Assembly: GCA_964017155.1 (NCBI GenBank)
Contig: OZ024855.1
Coordinates: 3,297,190-3,361,189, forward strand
Length of the DNA: 64,000 bases
Reading direction: 5' to 3'
Source of the DNA: Oasisia sp. SBJ-2009
Taxonomy: Eukaryota; Annelida; Polychaeta; Sabellida; Siboglinidae
Shown one piece after another: positions 22,906-36,182 of the stretch. Numbering within the stretch: the stretch's first letter is position 1; each line of letters starts with the position of its first letter. The notes under the pieces were generated by a model, which saw only the letters and a list, made by a program, of their open reading frames with translations, made no database searches and had not been told where the DNA came from. A program made the position numbers and the translations under genes.

Positions 22906-25160
22906 TCTTACATACATAATAAGGACTATTGCCATGACAGAGAATGAATGTTGTTAGCCTGTTGCCATTCTTGAAACAGGAAGTTCCCAGTTGCAGGGCT
23001 GCCTACCATTACAGATGTTCCATAATCATTACAGAAATAAACCTCAGGTTACGGTGCTATGGAAACTGCTCCTGTATTAAGGAAATAAACATATCAGACT
23101 ACATAAATGTATACACATCAAAGAACTGCTAAACTGATAAGTACTGTCCTGGATGTCCTATAAGGTTATGTTCCATTTTGTATATTATGCTAAGTCTTTT
23201 AACTTTTCTTCTTGTTTGGAGGGTGTCCCACTGGAGGTCTTTAGGAAGTTGGGTTACTGTTCCTGGTTCCCTAGAATAGTTTTGTGTACAAAATCTGGCA
23301 GCTTGTCTTTGGATTCTTTCTAAGGTTTTAATATGTCTTAGGCAGTGTGGATCCCATGATGCTGACGCATATTCAAGTATTGGTCGGACAAGGGTTATGT
23401 AGGCTATAGACTTAAGGTGGGTTGGGAATTTATTTAGATTTCTCCTAATGACTCCTAGCGTCTGTTGTGCTTTCCTAGCGACTGAGTTGCATTGTGCTGT
23501 CCAATTTAATGTATTTGATATGTGTACACCAAGATAACAATGTGATTGAACAGATTTAAGTTGTTGGCCACAGAAGGTGTAAATATTTGGTGTCTGTTTT
23601 CTTGAGGCTAATGTCATTGTGAAGCTTTGATGGGATTGAATTCCATAAGCCAGGTGTTTTGCCATTCCTCAAGTTTGATTAAATCATTTTGGAGGAGAGA
23701 AATGTCATTGTCTGATTTAACTGGTTGATATAGTAGGCAGTCATCTGCAAAAAGGCGAACGTTTGAAGTGAGATTGTTGGGTAGGTCATTTATGTAAAGT
23801 AAACGAATTAGGGGCCCCAGTACGGTTCCCTGTGGTGACTTGAATTGGTTTGGATGCTGATCCATTTATTACAACCTGTTGAGTTCTTTCTGCAAGGAGG
23901 CTTTATATCCATAACGATATTGGGCCTGTGATGCCATAGTAATTTAGTTTGTGGATTAGTCTTTTATGCGGAACTTTGTCGAATGCTTTAGTGAAGTCTA
24001 CAATCGCCATGTCTACAGATTTATTTTCATCTAGGTATTTGCTTATGTCATGGACAATTTGAATTAATTGAGTTTCTTTTTGCACGAAAACCATGTTGGT
24101 GGTCAGATATGATGTGATGTTTTTCAAGGTGTTTCATGATGTGGCTATGAATTATGTGTTCAAGAAGTTTAGAAATCATAGGTGTTAAGGATATTGGTCT
24201 GTAGTTTGAAGTTTCTGCCCTGGTTCCTTTCTTGAACATTGCTGTTATGATTGCTTCGTTTCAGGCTTTGGGGACTTGACCAAAGTCAACTGATGATTGG
24301 AAGATATCATGCATTATTGGTGTTAGGTGGGAGGCATATCTGCTTAGAAACCACGGGGGAATGCCATCTGTTCCTTGCGATTTAGAGGTGTTAATTTGTG
24401 ATAGTTGGTCATGTACTCCTTTAAGTGAAATTGTTAGTTTTGGTATTTTTCCATGTGGGCTGTCGTTCAGATTTGGCAACTGGGAATTTCCTTCAAGTGT
24501 GAAGACACTTTTGAACTGATTGCCTAAGGCTTCTGCTTTTTGTTTGTCATCGGTAATTATGTTACCCGCAATGTTGAGGTTTCCAATACCCTGGTTATCT
24601 TGTCTAAGTTTGGAAATGAAACTCCAGAATGCTTTCGAATTGTCTGTTATTGCAGTTGTTAGGAATTGATTTATATAGGACAGTCTAGCAGAACGAAGGT
24701 GTTTGTGCATGTCTTTCCTGATGTTATAAAACTCTTGCCAGTCTTCTGGATTTCTAGATATTTTTGCTTTCTTATATAATCGTTTCTTTCTTTTGCAATT
24801 TTTTTTCAAGTGTTTATTGAACCAGGGAAGGTTGTATCTGGAAGTTGTAAGACGGACTGGTATATAATGTTTTATAATGTTGATGATTTGTGTTAAAAGA
24901 AGGTTCCATTTGTCATTGCCCGTCATGTTTTGTTGTAGAAAGAAGTATTCATGTGTGAAGTTATCGAATGATTTCTGGATGTTAAGGTGGTCAATTTTAT
25001 TTCTGATGAAATGTTTTCGTTTATGGCGATGTTTGCGCTTTGGTGAGATATTTACATCCATTATAACTGTGTTGTGGTCTGCTACTACATTTAGTTTCTT
25101 TATTAACCCAAGTCTATTTGTGAACACAAGATTTAGGATATTGTTGGTATTTCCTTTTTT
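22906..25160 (-). mobile_element. 5'-truncated CR1/Jockey-like LINE
   Basis: The minus strand holds the end of the endonuclease (ILNLVFTNR, VVADHNTVIMDV), a linker, and an RT split over several frames: SQGTDGIPPWFLS, NYRPISLTPMISKLLE, HQHGFRAKRNS, VDFTKAFDKVPHKRL, SPQGTVLGPLI, LFADDCLLYQP, then CYLGVHISNTLNW and VRPILEYASASWDPH, stop at 23,129. It is truncated at about 25,160, where it joins the repeat that begins 'tatttggtcccatagtg'. At least three frame changes and stops make it dead. About 220 bp of 3' UTR runs into the CATA tract. Confidence 0.85.
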
Positions 25161-25925
25161 TATTTGGTCCCATAGTGATTTAGCGGCCATTTAAAAAATG
25201 GCTGCCAAATTTTATTTCGAAATAATTGTGGTTTGTGGATATATGTTCTATGGAACAAGGATTTCAAATATGTTTTGGGAATTTTCCGGCTTCCGCGTCC
25301 GCCATTTTTAAAGATGGCGGTCGTCAATACAAATGTCACAATATCTACATGTTGAAGACATTGAATAGCTCGGTGGATAGCGATATACACCAATGTACAT
25401 TTGACCTTCACTAGCATTCATATATGCGCCATCTTTAAAGATGGCGTCCGGCTTAGCCATTTACCCATATCTTAAGAACTATGTAATCTAGAGCCATAAA
25501 ATTGATGTCAAGATGTAAGGTTTTTATATATGATTATTTACATTGTATTACTGTTAACCTTTAGTGGTTTTCAGATATCCGCCATTTTGTAATATCCGCC
25601 ATTTTTGAAGATGAATGTTGTTTAACTTTTGACTTATCCATCATTCTAATAGATGGCACCATCAAACAATATTATTTTTGTATCTTAAGAGAGCCTGTTA
25701 TCCCCAAGTCTTACGATCTACGTATCGTCGAACCTTGAAGCTGATGTGGAAATATAGATGTTTGCAGGCAACGATTAAAAGATGCATGGGTCTTAGATAT
25801 TTTGTAAAACGGACAGTGTTGGCCAATTCAAACATTGGTTTATTGATTTTAAAATTATGCCATAACATATTGAAAACTCCCAATATGTTAATCCACACCC
25901 ACCCTACCCCATTCAATATCCAATG
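25161..25925. repeat. Interspersed repeat with CCGCCAT/ATGGCGG palindromes
   Basis: Both ends match 15,768-16,022 and 19,178-19,240, and this copy has the unoccupied LINE target near 25,856-25,870. The middle holds several CCGCCATTTT and AAGATGGCGG motifs, including an exact 20-bp palindrome near 25,426-25,446. No coding capacity is evident. Confidence 0.7.
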
Positions 25926-26029
25926 CAATTGCACGTCATTGTGAAGCGCATGTTGGCTTTTATGCATGAAAACTGTCTTCTTGCATGACCTTGACCAAAT
26001 GTCGACCTGAAACATATTCCAGATTATCA

Positions 26030-26384
26030 GACATGTTTGAAAACCCTATAAATAGAGTCTAACAATATTGAAGTTGGTCAAGTAGTTCCAGAGATATGTC
26101 ATTTTCTGTAGTTTCCATGAATGACGGCGACCATCTTGGATTTTGGGCCTTATAGGTGTCAAAAATGTGTAACCTAAGATTTGTGTTTAGTTCATACCCA
26201 AATAAAGTCAAATATATCACTATCTAACTTTGGGATCCGAGAAAGTGCATCCCAGCCTACACTATTATCACACATTATAGATCATCATTGCGTTCAGGAA
26301 CTGTTCTTGTAGATTGGAGAAAATCTGACGTTACGTTCACCTGTACTAAAACAAAAGATCGTATATAGACATATTTCAAACGTA
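26030..26384. other. Stretch without recognisable gene
   Basis: Contains one more 'cgaccatcttggattttggg' motif like those in the flanking repeat; otherwise nothing recognised. Confidence 0.35.
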
Positions 26385-26720
26385 AAGTAAAGGCAAGTTC
26401 TTATATGGCGCAGTATCCAGTCCTCAGGACCGTTCAACGCGCTTTACACTTTACTTCCCTGACAGACCTGGTCACTAAGACACCATCTCGGCTTCTCTGG
26501 GAAGCATCCAGCCATATGCTACAATTAATGCGCGAAGGCTGCTCGTACACATATTCACCACTGTCTATAGCCAGGTACTCATTTATTCAGCTGAGTGAAC
26601 TGGAGCAATGTAGAGTAAAAAAAACTTGCCCAAGGTTTTAACACCGCAGCCAGGATTCGAACCCGGGTTCTTGTAGTCGAGAGTCCGGAGTTCTACTCCT
26701 GAGCCATTGCGCTCTACACT
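26385..26720 (-). mobile_element. tRNA-derived SINE
   Basis: On the minus strand the head has an A box (TGGCTCAGGAG) and a B box (GGGTTCGAATCC) correctly spaced. The body contains 'ttgctccagttcactcagct' and 'gaataaatgagtacctggc', a core I associate with widespread metazoan SINEs. The 78-codon plus-strand open frame across it is an artefact. Confidence 0.75.
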
Positions 26721-26856
26721 TTTAAATAACTATTTCAGTAACTAACTGTACTCCGCAAACTAATGAAGTATGTCCTATAGTTACATAATGTCGTCAGGTC
26801 CGTCGGGCTCCGAACTTGGCCACTATGTCTCCATTAAATGACCATGCTGAGAATAA

Positions 26857-27460
26857 AAGTTGTGCATGATATACATACCTAATTTAATTACGTATGGTTC
26901 AAAAATACCAAATGATGTATTTTACGTTATCCGGTATTTTACGTTATCGCGGGGAAGGAAGCATTGTAACACATTCCATAGCGTTCTTATGGCAACGTTT
27001 AGGCCAGACCCAAACAAAAGTGGTTCTGCTGCAGGTCTATCACACAATTTTCAAAACCAAACAATCAAATGCATGACAAACAAAATTGTGACATTGTACT
27101 GGCTAGATTCCCTTCATAATGACATTTTTTCTAATTAATTGAGACTACCTTGTTTATTTTGTGAAATAAAAGTTGTATTTGATATACATACCTAATTTAA
27201 TTACATATGGTTCAGTAATATGAAATGATGTATTTTACGTTATCCTGTATTCTACGTTATTGCGGGGAAGGAAGCATTGTAACACATTCCATGGCGTTCT
27301 TACGGCAACGTTTGAGCCAGATCCAAACGAAAGTGGTTTTGCTGCGGGTCTGACACCCAATTTGCAAAACCAAAGGTAAAACTTGTATTTAGCAATGCAT
27401 GTGCAATGCAAACAAATGTGATATTGTACTAGTGAGATTTCCTTCACAATGAGAGATTAC
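26857..27460. repeat. Tandem duplication, two ~308-bp units
   Basis: Unit 1 (26,857-27,164) and unit 2 (27,165-27,460) share 'gatatacatacctaatttaa', 'tattttacgttatcc', 'gcggggaaggaagcattgta' and 'ggcaacgttt' in the same order, with several substitutions. Each has two copies of a GTATTYTACGTTATC motif that recurs up to 29.5 kb. Confidence 0.85.
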
Positions 27461-27873
27461 TATCGTATAATTCCACTTAGACTTAGTTATTTTTGTATGC
27501 AAAATGAAGCTATCACTTGCAGCAGAAATTAGGAAAACAACATGGTAGCTAGCTAATGGTGTATCATTCTTGCACAAAGGACATATAAAACATTATAGTA
27601 AATATTTATTGATATAGTAAAATACACTCTTACATATATACTATTTAAAAATGGAATGCTGTTATTAACCCAAATAGTATCAAGTCAACGAAACGCGAGT
27701 GGAATTCATAACAGAAACATTTCAACACATTCAGACACATGGAACGTAATACTACGTTTCAGGGGCCCGTGGAATAAATAACGTAGAATCCACATGACTA
27801 TGTTTTCTGAGTGTTTATAATTTCATTGTAGCGTGTACGTAATATCTCTTGGGTATCTTCCTGTTGTCTTTAG

Positions 27874-28133
27874 TGATTGGAGTGCTATTGTTCTTGTGTT
27901 GTTTTAAAGTTCAAATAAAAAGCCGCGAAAGTCAGCAAACAATCAATATGTACTACGTTAAAACAGTTGACTTGACCGCGGAAGCTAGAAAGAGAAGAAG
28001 CCATGAAATTCCAGGGAAAGATTCGAATTCACCGAGTGAAGAACTGACCGAAATTGGAAATCAACGCCTAAACAAAAATGCTACCATAAAAACGACACTT
28101 GTATATGAGAGACTATTTCGAAGTTCATGTTGA
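27874..28133 (+). CDS. Possible terminal exon: membrane-spanning end and cytoplasmic tail
   Basis: After a good pyrimidine tract and acceptor (tgttgtctttag) an 86-codon frame opens with a hydrophobic stretch (IGVLLFLCCF) followed by KVQIKSRE, then a polar tail with NMYYVKTVD and LVYERLF, stop at 28,131. That layout resembles the end of a single-pass receptor. Against it: only half a membrane segment is in the exon, no upstream exon is visible, and the whole neighbourhood is repetitive. I do not recognise the family. Confidence 0.2.
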
Positions 28134-29480
28134 CTTCAAAGACGATTTCTTGGAATCCATGGATGCCTCCAAACCGCAGTAAATACGAGAACTTGCCATT
28201 CTTAAAACACACTCTCGCAGAAAACTAATTCACCTTGCAAGTAGATTTCATCGAGACCTACATGTGCCATTTTCTGGAGGAAATAGGCAGCGTGTAGCAC
28301 TCTAAGGACCAAGTGAAAGTTCGTCCTGCGGTGATACAATATAAGGGAGTTAACGGTGTATTTGAAACACAAGAGCCTTGGGGTTCTGCCAGATGAAATG
28401 CCGCAGTGTTGCATCATAAAGGCCTTAGTTGGTTGGATCAAGCAAGTTAGTACAGGAACAGCACAATCGTGAATCTGATTTCAATTATACGAGGTCATGT
28501 TCGACATATCTGTGTCATGGCAGTACTTCGAAACCGCGCAAGGTAATGTGGTAAAGGACCGTAAGATGGGAGATGTGGGGTGTGAAACGAAAAGCTGATA
28601 AAATGTTTGCTATGTTTTGCGTTGTTACAGTAGGACTACGTCCTTAAGATCGAGGGGTAATTGGTAAGGACAACTTGACAACATTAGCCCCTCCTGCTCC
28701 AACAGGCAGGTCACAACATGTATTCAGGCATTGTCCATTAGATGCTGAGATCGTATTTCACCTGAACTGATAGGTGGTTATCCAATCTTGTATTCTACGT
28801 TATTTGTATTCAACGTTAACCTAGTTAACTAAACTCATTTGGCGAAACAACGAATGACCAGAGCACTGCTATTTCTTCTGTCATATACGACAACAGTGTG
28901 GTCTTGTAATAACACGACAGTTGTATCCCTGTCTAATGTTAAAATGCTGCCAGAATGCAAAACATTATTTTGTATTCTACGTTATCAGCAAATGTGATTG
29001 CTGAAACATGAATACGTATACCTGTGCTATGAAACGTTACATATGTGATGCAATACTTTGTAACATGTTGAGTATATGTTCAGGTAATTTTGTATTTAAC
29101 AGTATCTTTCAAAAGATCAACGATAAGAAATTATTACATTCGTATGTATTCTATCTTATCCACATGCTGCAGTGTACACTTTAATTTGTCATGATAATTA
29201 CGCTACTTCATCAAGATATTTCAGTTGTTGGTGTTTCCATAAATGCTCCAAATGTCAAAATAAATGTTAAGTGATATAATAATAATATTGTGCAATGTAT
29301 CATTGTTGAGGATTGAGTGAATACACTATCACGATTTAGTTGCTTAATTTTATTCATTACGCATGTATTTAACACAAATGTTTGAACCATTTTAATAACA
29401 ATGATATCAAGGTATTATGTATTTAACAAGCCTTAAAATCCATTATGTTTTTATTATATTACATATGTGAAACGTATCTA
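28134..29480. other. Stretch without firm gene
   Basis: AT-rich DNA with scattered GTATTCTACGTTATC motifs (28,790, 28,972). No domain recognised. The minus-strand open frame at 28,202-28,441 has no known motif. Confidence 0.4.
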
Positions 29481-29499
29481 TATTGCGCATGAACAATCA

Positions 29500-29655
29500 T
29501 AAATTTCTGTATTCTACGTTATCCACGGACGTCCTTTGGGGAAAGCTACGCCAGCTACCACATAGTTTGTCGAGACGGTGACTATTTTGATGCAGTTGAA
29601 GACAAGATCCCAATGCAAGACATCTTACCTTACGTGGCCTACTTGATTCAATAAT
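29500..29655 (+). other. Short protein-like open frame
   Basis: A plus-strand frame reads ...TSFGESYASYHIVC, RDGDYFDAVEDK, IPMQDILPYVAYLIQ and TAA at about 29,653. The composition looks protein-like, but there is no clear acceptor and the start lies in the repeated GTATTCTACGTTATC motif. Function unknown. Confidence 0.2.
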
Positions 29656-30090
29656 TGTGGCTTTTGGAAAACGGACAACCTTTGCAACTACACATTTTTC
29701 TGCATCTTCAAAACAAGCTCACATTTTGCAAAAAAAGAAATCTCATATTTAAGATAATCTGAACCTGAATCAGTTCTACACACGTCATAACCATGATATC
29801 AGCTTGCATTACGCGCATTATTCATTTATTAATTATTATTTTTAAGTATATCCACGCATATTTAGTACGACAAGGTGGCGGATAATGTAGGATACATTGG
29901 GAAAAAAAGACGGAAAATCATCCTGGTTTGACAGGTTGGTGCAATAAACCAAGGATAGATTAGATGAGAAGAACGATTGTTCCTAGCAGTTCAACATATA
30001 TATGCTTTCATATGGAAGGAAATATTTTTCAATATATTGAAATATAATTTTTCCCATTTTAAAAACTGAAGACGTTTTCGGTGTTTTCAA

Positions 30091-30091
<1 letters not shown>

Positions 30092-30176
<85 letters not shown>
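30092..30176. repeat. (TA)n microsatellite
   Basis: About 85 bp of pure TA, directly upstream of a LINE 3' fragment. Confidence 0.95.
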
Positions 30177-30178
<2 letters not shown>

Positions 30179-30185
30179 CGTACCT

Positions 30186-30315
30186 TCCCCACAATCATAG
30201 GCAGTACAAGAATATATTCATTTTCCCACGAACAATATCAGAGTGGAATAGTCTGCCAAGTGTCTGTAACATTATTTTAGTAGTGAGTGCGATACGCATT
30301 GTATAAATTCGTCGA
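30186..30315 (+). mobile_element. LINE 3'-terminal fragment
   Basis: The frame reads [20 protein letters not shown] and SLPSV, the typical last motif of CR1/Jockey-type RT proteins (FPRTI..WN.LP). Only this end is present. Confidence 0.6.
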
Positions 30316-30746
30316 AGCATGACAGTCGCGGCAGCAGAGATTCGTCACACACGATGAAAAGAAATGTCGAAACTTTCGCACCTCAAGCGCTCAACATCAG
30401 ATAACGACGGCAGTTTAAATATGCCGATGGAGCGAACTTTGGATGTGCTTCAGCGCTACTTTTAAATACCATAAATACCTCTCCCATCCCCATTACTGCC
30501 TATCGATGCCCCCTGTGATAGTGACCCCCCTCGACACCACCGCGTGTCTCCGGAACTAGAGAGCGGCGAGAAGCAGAGCGGGTAGCGTGGTCGAGCTTGT
30601 TTGTGTTTGTTGGCAGTTTGAGCTTGTTATTAGTATTAAACTGTCTAAGCCAACTTTAAATACGTCGTTAAATATATATCAAACTGCTTCCAGTTTTGCT
30701 CGTGATCAATCAAAACTCTCATAAACCTACTAATAGTCACTATTGT

Positions 30747-31721
<975 letters not shown>

Positions 31722-31812
<91 letters not shown>
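31722..31812. repeat. (TA)n microsatellite
   Basis: About 90 bp of TA at the end of the inverted DNA transposon copy; the aligned position in the 12-kb copy is the TA tract at 12,041-12,084. Confidence 0.95.
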
Positions 31813-31817
<5 letters not shown>

Positions 31818-31819
31818 GC

Positions 31820-32610
31820 CGAACACACAATTCTCCCTTATGAAGATAAACAGGTATATTGGTAGGTACTGGGGAGACCAGTATAATACATGCTACACGC
31901 TCACCACCGAACATCCTGCGATTTTGTTTGAAACCTGGCATAAAATACACCAAAGTTCTTTCCAATGTAGTCAATTGTCTAATTGATACCAACAAACGAA
32001 ATTAAAAACGGTATTGATTCAAACGCGACGTTCAATTGCGAGAAGACATACATATTGTCAACATTAAAGGAGTGTTTGACCTTTATTAAAAAACACTCTA
32101 GAAAAGCAATTCGGTTCCTTTTCTAGGTGTTGGCCAAATTGTGTCCGGTCAGTCTCCGTTGGTGAATAATAATAATAAATATATATATATATATATATAT
32201 AGTATATATCGCAATTAAACGCAACATATTATAGTGTCTATTAGTAGTTTTATAGATTTTCAGGCAAAACACCTTTGTCATTCTACAGTGATTGTAGCAG
32301 CTACGTTATAGGAGGTTTGGGATAATGAAGTGTTTGAAACGTACAAACTGATATCGATTTATATGATAGCCAATCATCAGATTGATTACCGTATTTTCTG
32401 TTATGTTGTGTCAGGTTTTTATTTGTGGTACTATATGATTAAGTGCAATATAAACCGACTTTAAATTAATATAAAACAAATAATACGTTAATGTTAGTAT
32501 GTGTGTAAATTATATAATTAAGAGGACCTTCGCTCAACTATGGAAATTTCAACACTGACTATTGATAACTTCACTCCACAACTAATCGAATTTGGTCACC
32601 GCGACTAAAG
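31820..32610. other. Stretch without recognisable gene
   Basis: Upstream of gene C. Only a short TA tract (32,179-32,201) and no domain or exon seen. Confidence 0.4.
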
Positions 32611-32619
32611 AGCTGTTAA

Positions 32620-32774
32620 GGCGACGAGTTAACTGCTATTGACTGACAACGTAGAGTGACAGGTGGTCGTATTCATAAGAGTCACGACGAAGAAACACAA
32701 CCCACACGACACTCGCACGTGAAAAGAAACTGTTCGCCAAACGACGACTAACATCGAGACACCGCCAAGTGACG
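32620..32774 (+). promoter_or_regulatory. Paralogous promoter and 5' UTR of gene C
   Basis: This segment aligns with 15,197-15,349 and 57,640-57,792: it starts with GGCGACGAGTTAA and includes 'aagaaactgttcgccaaacg' and 'acatcgagacaccgccaagt' before the start-codon position. The TATA position reads GTATTCATAA. Confidence 0.5.
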
Positions 32775-33104
32775 ATAGTTGGGTCGACCGCTAGGCCGGG
32801 AGTGCGGCGTGGTGACGTGTCTGAGGAGCCACGGCGATGGCTGTTGATCGCGGTACTGGTAGCGGCCCTCATACCGCCCAAACGGGCTGGCTGTTTAACG
32901 ACCCAAAGCGGGGCCGACTGTTACGTCTATGGCAACCCACAGGTACCGTCATTCAATCGCACCTTCTTATATGAGTTCATCAGAATCCGTGGAGGCGAAC
33001 TGAAATTCGGAGGCGGGTCAGAACGATTGATAATACAAGCAGAAGCTTTAAAGAACATAAACGCCAAGAAAATAGAATTCTCTTTTATAAGTAGCATTAC
33101 TTAA
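32775..33104 (+). pseudogene. Gene C exon 1, 5' part (LRR-kringle pseudogene)
   Basis: It encodes the same N-terminus as genes A and B ([28 protein letters not shown]) and part of the LRRNT region. The start codon is ATA (32,775-32,777) where A and B have ATG. Similarity ends around 33,088, after AKKIEFSF, and a stop follows at 33,102. The retrotransposon at about 33,090-36,182 separates it from the rest of the exon. Confidence 0.85.
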
Positions 33105-36100
33105 CAAGGGCTTAACAAGTTGGGGTCCAGAACCAAGCTCCAGATGGTATGTGAACAAGGAAGCTTATGGCTTATCGAGTGTTCACTTAAAATTATAAAT
33201 ATACAATATTATCAAATGCACTAAAATGCTACTAATTAAAATACGTTGTCTCTAAAAATACATAAGTAAAATAAAAACTATACGTCGTCTCTAAAATATA
33301 CAAGTAAAATAAATAAATACATATCATGTCATACAATAACACAATTTGTTATGATAATAAATTAATAAAAAAATATTATTAAAATAATTTATAAAACATT
33401 TATGTGTTCAACCTAGGTATAGCACGCCCTTGCCAGATAATTGTCAATTTAATTTTTAGACATATTTACACTGTTGGCATTTACACAATCATGACTTATT
33501 AAACGATTCCAATCATTTATTGTTCTCTGGGAGAAGGAGAATTTTCCTTTATCTAACGTACAGTATGGCTTAACTAACGCTGCCTTATGCACCCTTGTCA
33601 TACTAGTTTGAAAACAAATGTTGCTATCAATATCTTCATATCCATTCAATATCTTAAAAACTTCTATTAGGTCTCCTCTTAATCTTCTAGTTTATAATGT
33701 TGTCAATCTACTTCATTCGTCTTTCATAGCATTTGGAATGAGTTTAATTGCCCTCCTTTGAACTCTTTCTAGTTTTACCGATGTCTTTCTTATGATATGG
33801 CCTCCATGCCTGAATGCAATATTCCAAGTGTGGCCTAACTATTGCCTAGTACAATGGTATGATTAAAGTCTTATCCATGTATATGATGTTCCTTCTAATT
33901 AGTCCCAATATTTGATTGCCTTTTGCAGCAGCAAGTCCACATTGCTCCGAAACTGTCATGTCGGCACTAATTGTAACTCACAAGTCCTTTTCTGTTACAC
34001 TTGTGCCTAATATAGTATTGCCCATAAAGTATTCTTTGCTCACATTACCATGTCCAATGTGGATGCATTTATATTTACCAAAATTAAATAACATCTGCCA
34101 TTTTCAGACCATTTGACTAACTTGGTTAGATCATCTTGTAAAATTTCTTTATCTGTATCAGTTTTTACAGTTTTGAACACTTTTGTGTCGTCTGCAAATT
34201 TAAGTACTTTATTTGATAAGTAATCATCAAAATCATTTATAAATATCAAAAACAGTATTGGTCCCCAACACCGACCCCTGTGGAACTCCACTCAAAACTG
34301 GTTTCCAGTTTGATATCTCTCCCTCTACTATTACACTCTGTCTTCTATCTGTCAACCATGCCTGTATCCAATTTATCATACTTTCTCCTATACCATAGGC
34401 TTTTAATTTAATTAACAGTCTATGATGTGGTACTTTATCGAACGCTTTCTGAAAATCTAAGTATACTACATCCACCGGTGAACCATCATCTACCCACTTA
34501 GTAATATTTTCTAAAAAACATAAGAGATTGGTTAGATAAGACCTAGCTTTTAGGAACCCATGTTGAGATTTAGTTATTAATTTGTTTTTTATAAGAAGGT
34601 CTACCTTGTGGTCTCTAATAAATGTTTCTAATAATTTCCATAATACTGATGTTAAGCTCACTGGTCTATAATTTTCTGTCTTACTCTTCGATCGTTTTTT
34701 AAATAATGGTGTAACATTTGCTTCCTTCCATTCTGCTGGAACAACTCCCTCTCTAAGTGATATATTAAACAAATTAGCAAGTGTATACTGATTTCGTTTA
34801 TAATTTCCTTAAGTAATTTAGGTGTTATTCCATCAACTCCGGGTGATTTATTTTCTTTCATCATCTTATTTTTTGGGGATATCATTTCAGGAGTGACAAA
34901 TAACTGCCCTAAATTATGTGATTCACCACCCTCAAATTTCCTAACAGGTAACGGCAGTGAACTTATATCTTTTTTAGTGAATACAGAGCTGAAATATTCA
35001 TTCAGATCCTCTGCCATTTGAAACCCACCAGATATTACATTACCTGCGCTGTTTTTTAGTGGTTCTACGTTATCTCGAACCTTCTGTTTACTCCTTACGT
35101 AAGCGTAGAAACTCTTACTATCATTTTTTATGTCATTCGCTAATTTGTCCTCAAAAGACCGTTTTGATTTTCTCATTTCAGTTGTAGCTAAATTGAGTGC
35201 CTTTTAGTAATTGTTATAGCCTTCTATATTTCCAGTGTTTCTGTATATTCTCCACATTATTTGTTTGTAGGCACTCTTTCGTATGGCTTCTTTTGACAGG
35301 TATTTCTTCCTAGATCGTTTCCCTTGATTTTTTAAAGGAACAAATGTTTCAATAATACCCTCAATCTCATATTTCAAAATTATCCAACATTCTGTTGCTG
35401 CCTTGTCCTTCATTAAGTCAGTCCAATTTATGCTTGCTAAGTAGGTTCTCATTTGTTTATATTTGCCTTTGTTGAAATTTCTCCTCCATCGCTTTTTGCC
35501 AGTAATCTCTGTTTGCATTTTTATACTAAAATGGATCTGATTACGGTCACTAGATCCCAAAGGCTCACATATTTTACCATTATCAACTAATTCGTTTTGA
35601 GAGGAGAATACTAAATCCAACACATTTCCATCTCTAGTTGGTTCTAAGACATGTTGTGTAAGGAAACAGTCCTGTATTAGAAGTAAAAACTACTGGTCAT
35701 CTCTTCCAATACTCTGTAGTGATTTCCACTGAATATGACCATGATCAAAATCACCCATCATAGCACATTCCCTTTTTACTAATCTCCTTTATGGCATTGT
35801 GCAATGTTTCATCATCCTCTTGTCGTACAAATTAGCCCTATCGTTAATGTTGATTTGTTGTGGCTATATTGCACCAAATAGTTTCTTCGCATCCTGCTTC
35901 CTTTTCCATCTGTATTTCATATGCTTGTATAGAATCCTTAATATACATAATGACCCCACCTCCCATTCTCTCTTGTATGTATTTTCGAAACATTACATAA
36001 CCTGAGAGCATTAGTTCTGCATCAACCATGTCTTTATGTGCTCATGATTCCGTGATACCTATGATATCGGGTTCTATATCCGCTACCATGCAGTCTAGGT

Positions 36101-36182
36101 CACTTCTCTTTTTATTATGATTCTGGCATTTAAGCATATACATCTAAGTTCAATTTCATTGATTATTTTAATTTTACTTGCC
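33090..36182 (-). mobile_element. CR1/Jockey-like LINE inserted in gene C exon 1
   Basis: The minus strand runs from endonuclease pieces (GITES-like region near 36,040; ERMGGGVIMYIKDSIQAYE 35,880-35,980; LDLVFSSQNELVDN at 35,600) through the linker to RT: NKSPGVDGITPKLLKE, NYRPVSLTSVLWKLLET, SQHGFLKARSYLTNL, VYLDFQKAFDKVPHHRLL, SGVPQGSVLG, LKFADDTKVFK, and the end FSQRTINDWNRL near 33,530. Several frameshifts and stops break it. It lies antisense inside the LRR exon. About 340 bp of AT-rich 3' sequence (33,105-33,445) belongs to it or to later insertions. Target duplication not resolved. Confidence 0.85.

Noticed and set aside
22386..22947. Tyr-Val-Cys-Met repeat proteins
   Set aside because: CATA microsatellite; period and frame explain them.
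25280..25450. Long coding frame across the CCGCCAT/ATGGCGG region
   Set aside because: Only short frames; the palindromic motifs recur in repeats at 15.8, 25.3 and 26.1 kb and explain the structure.
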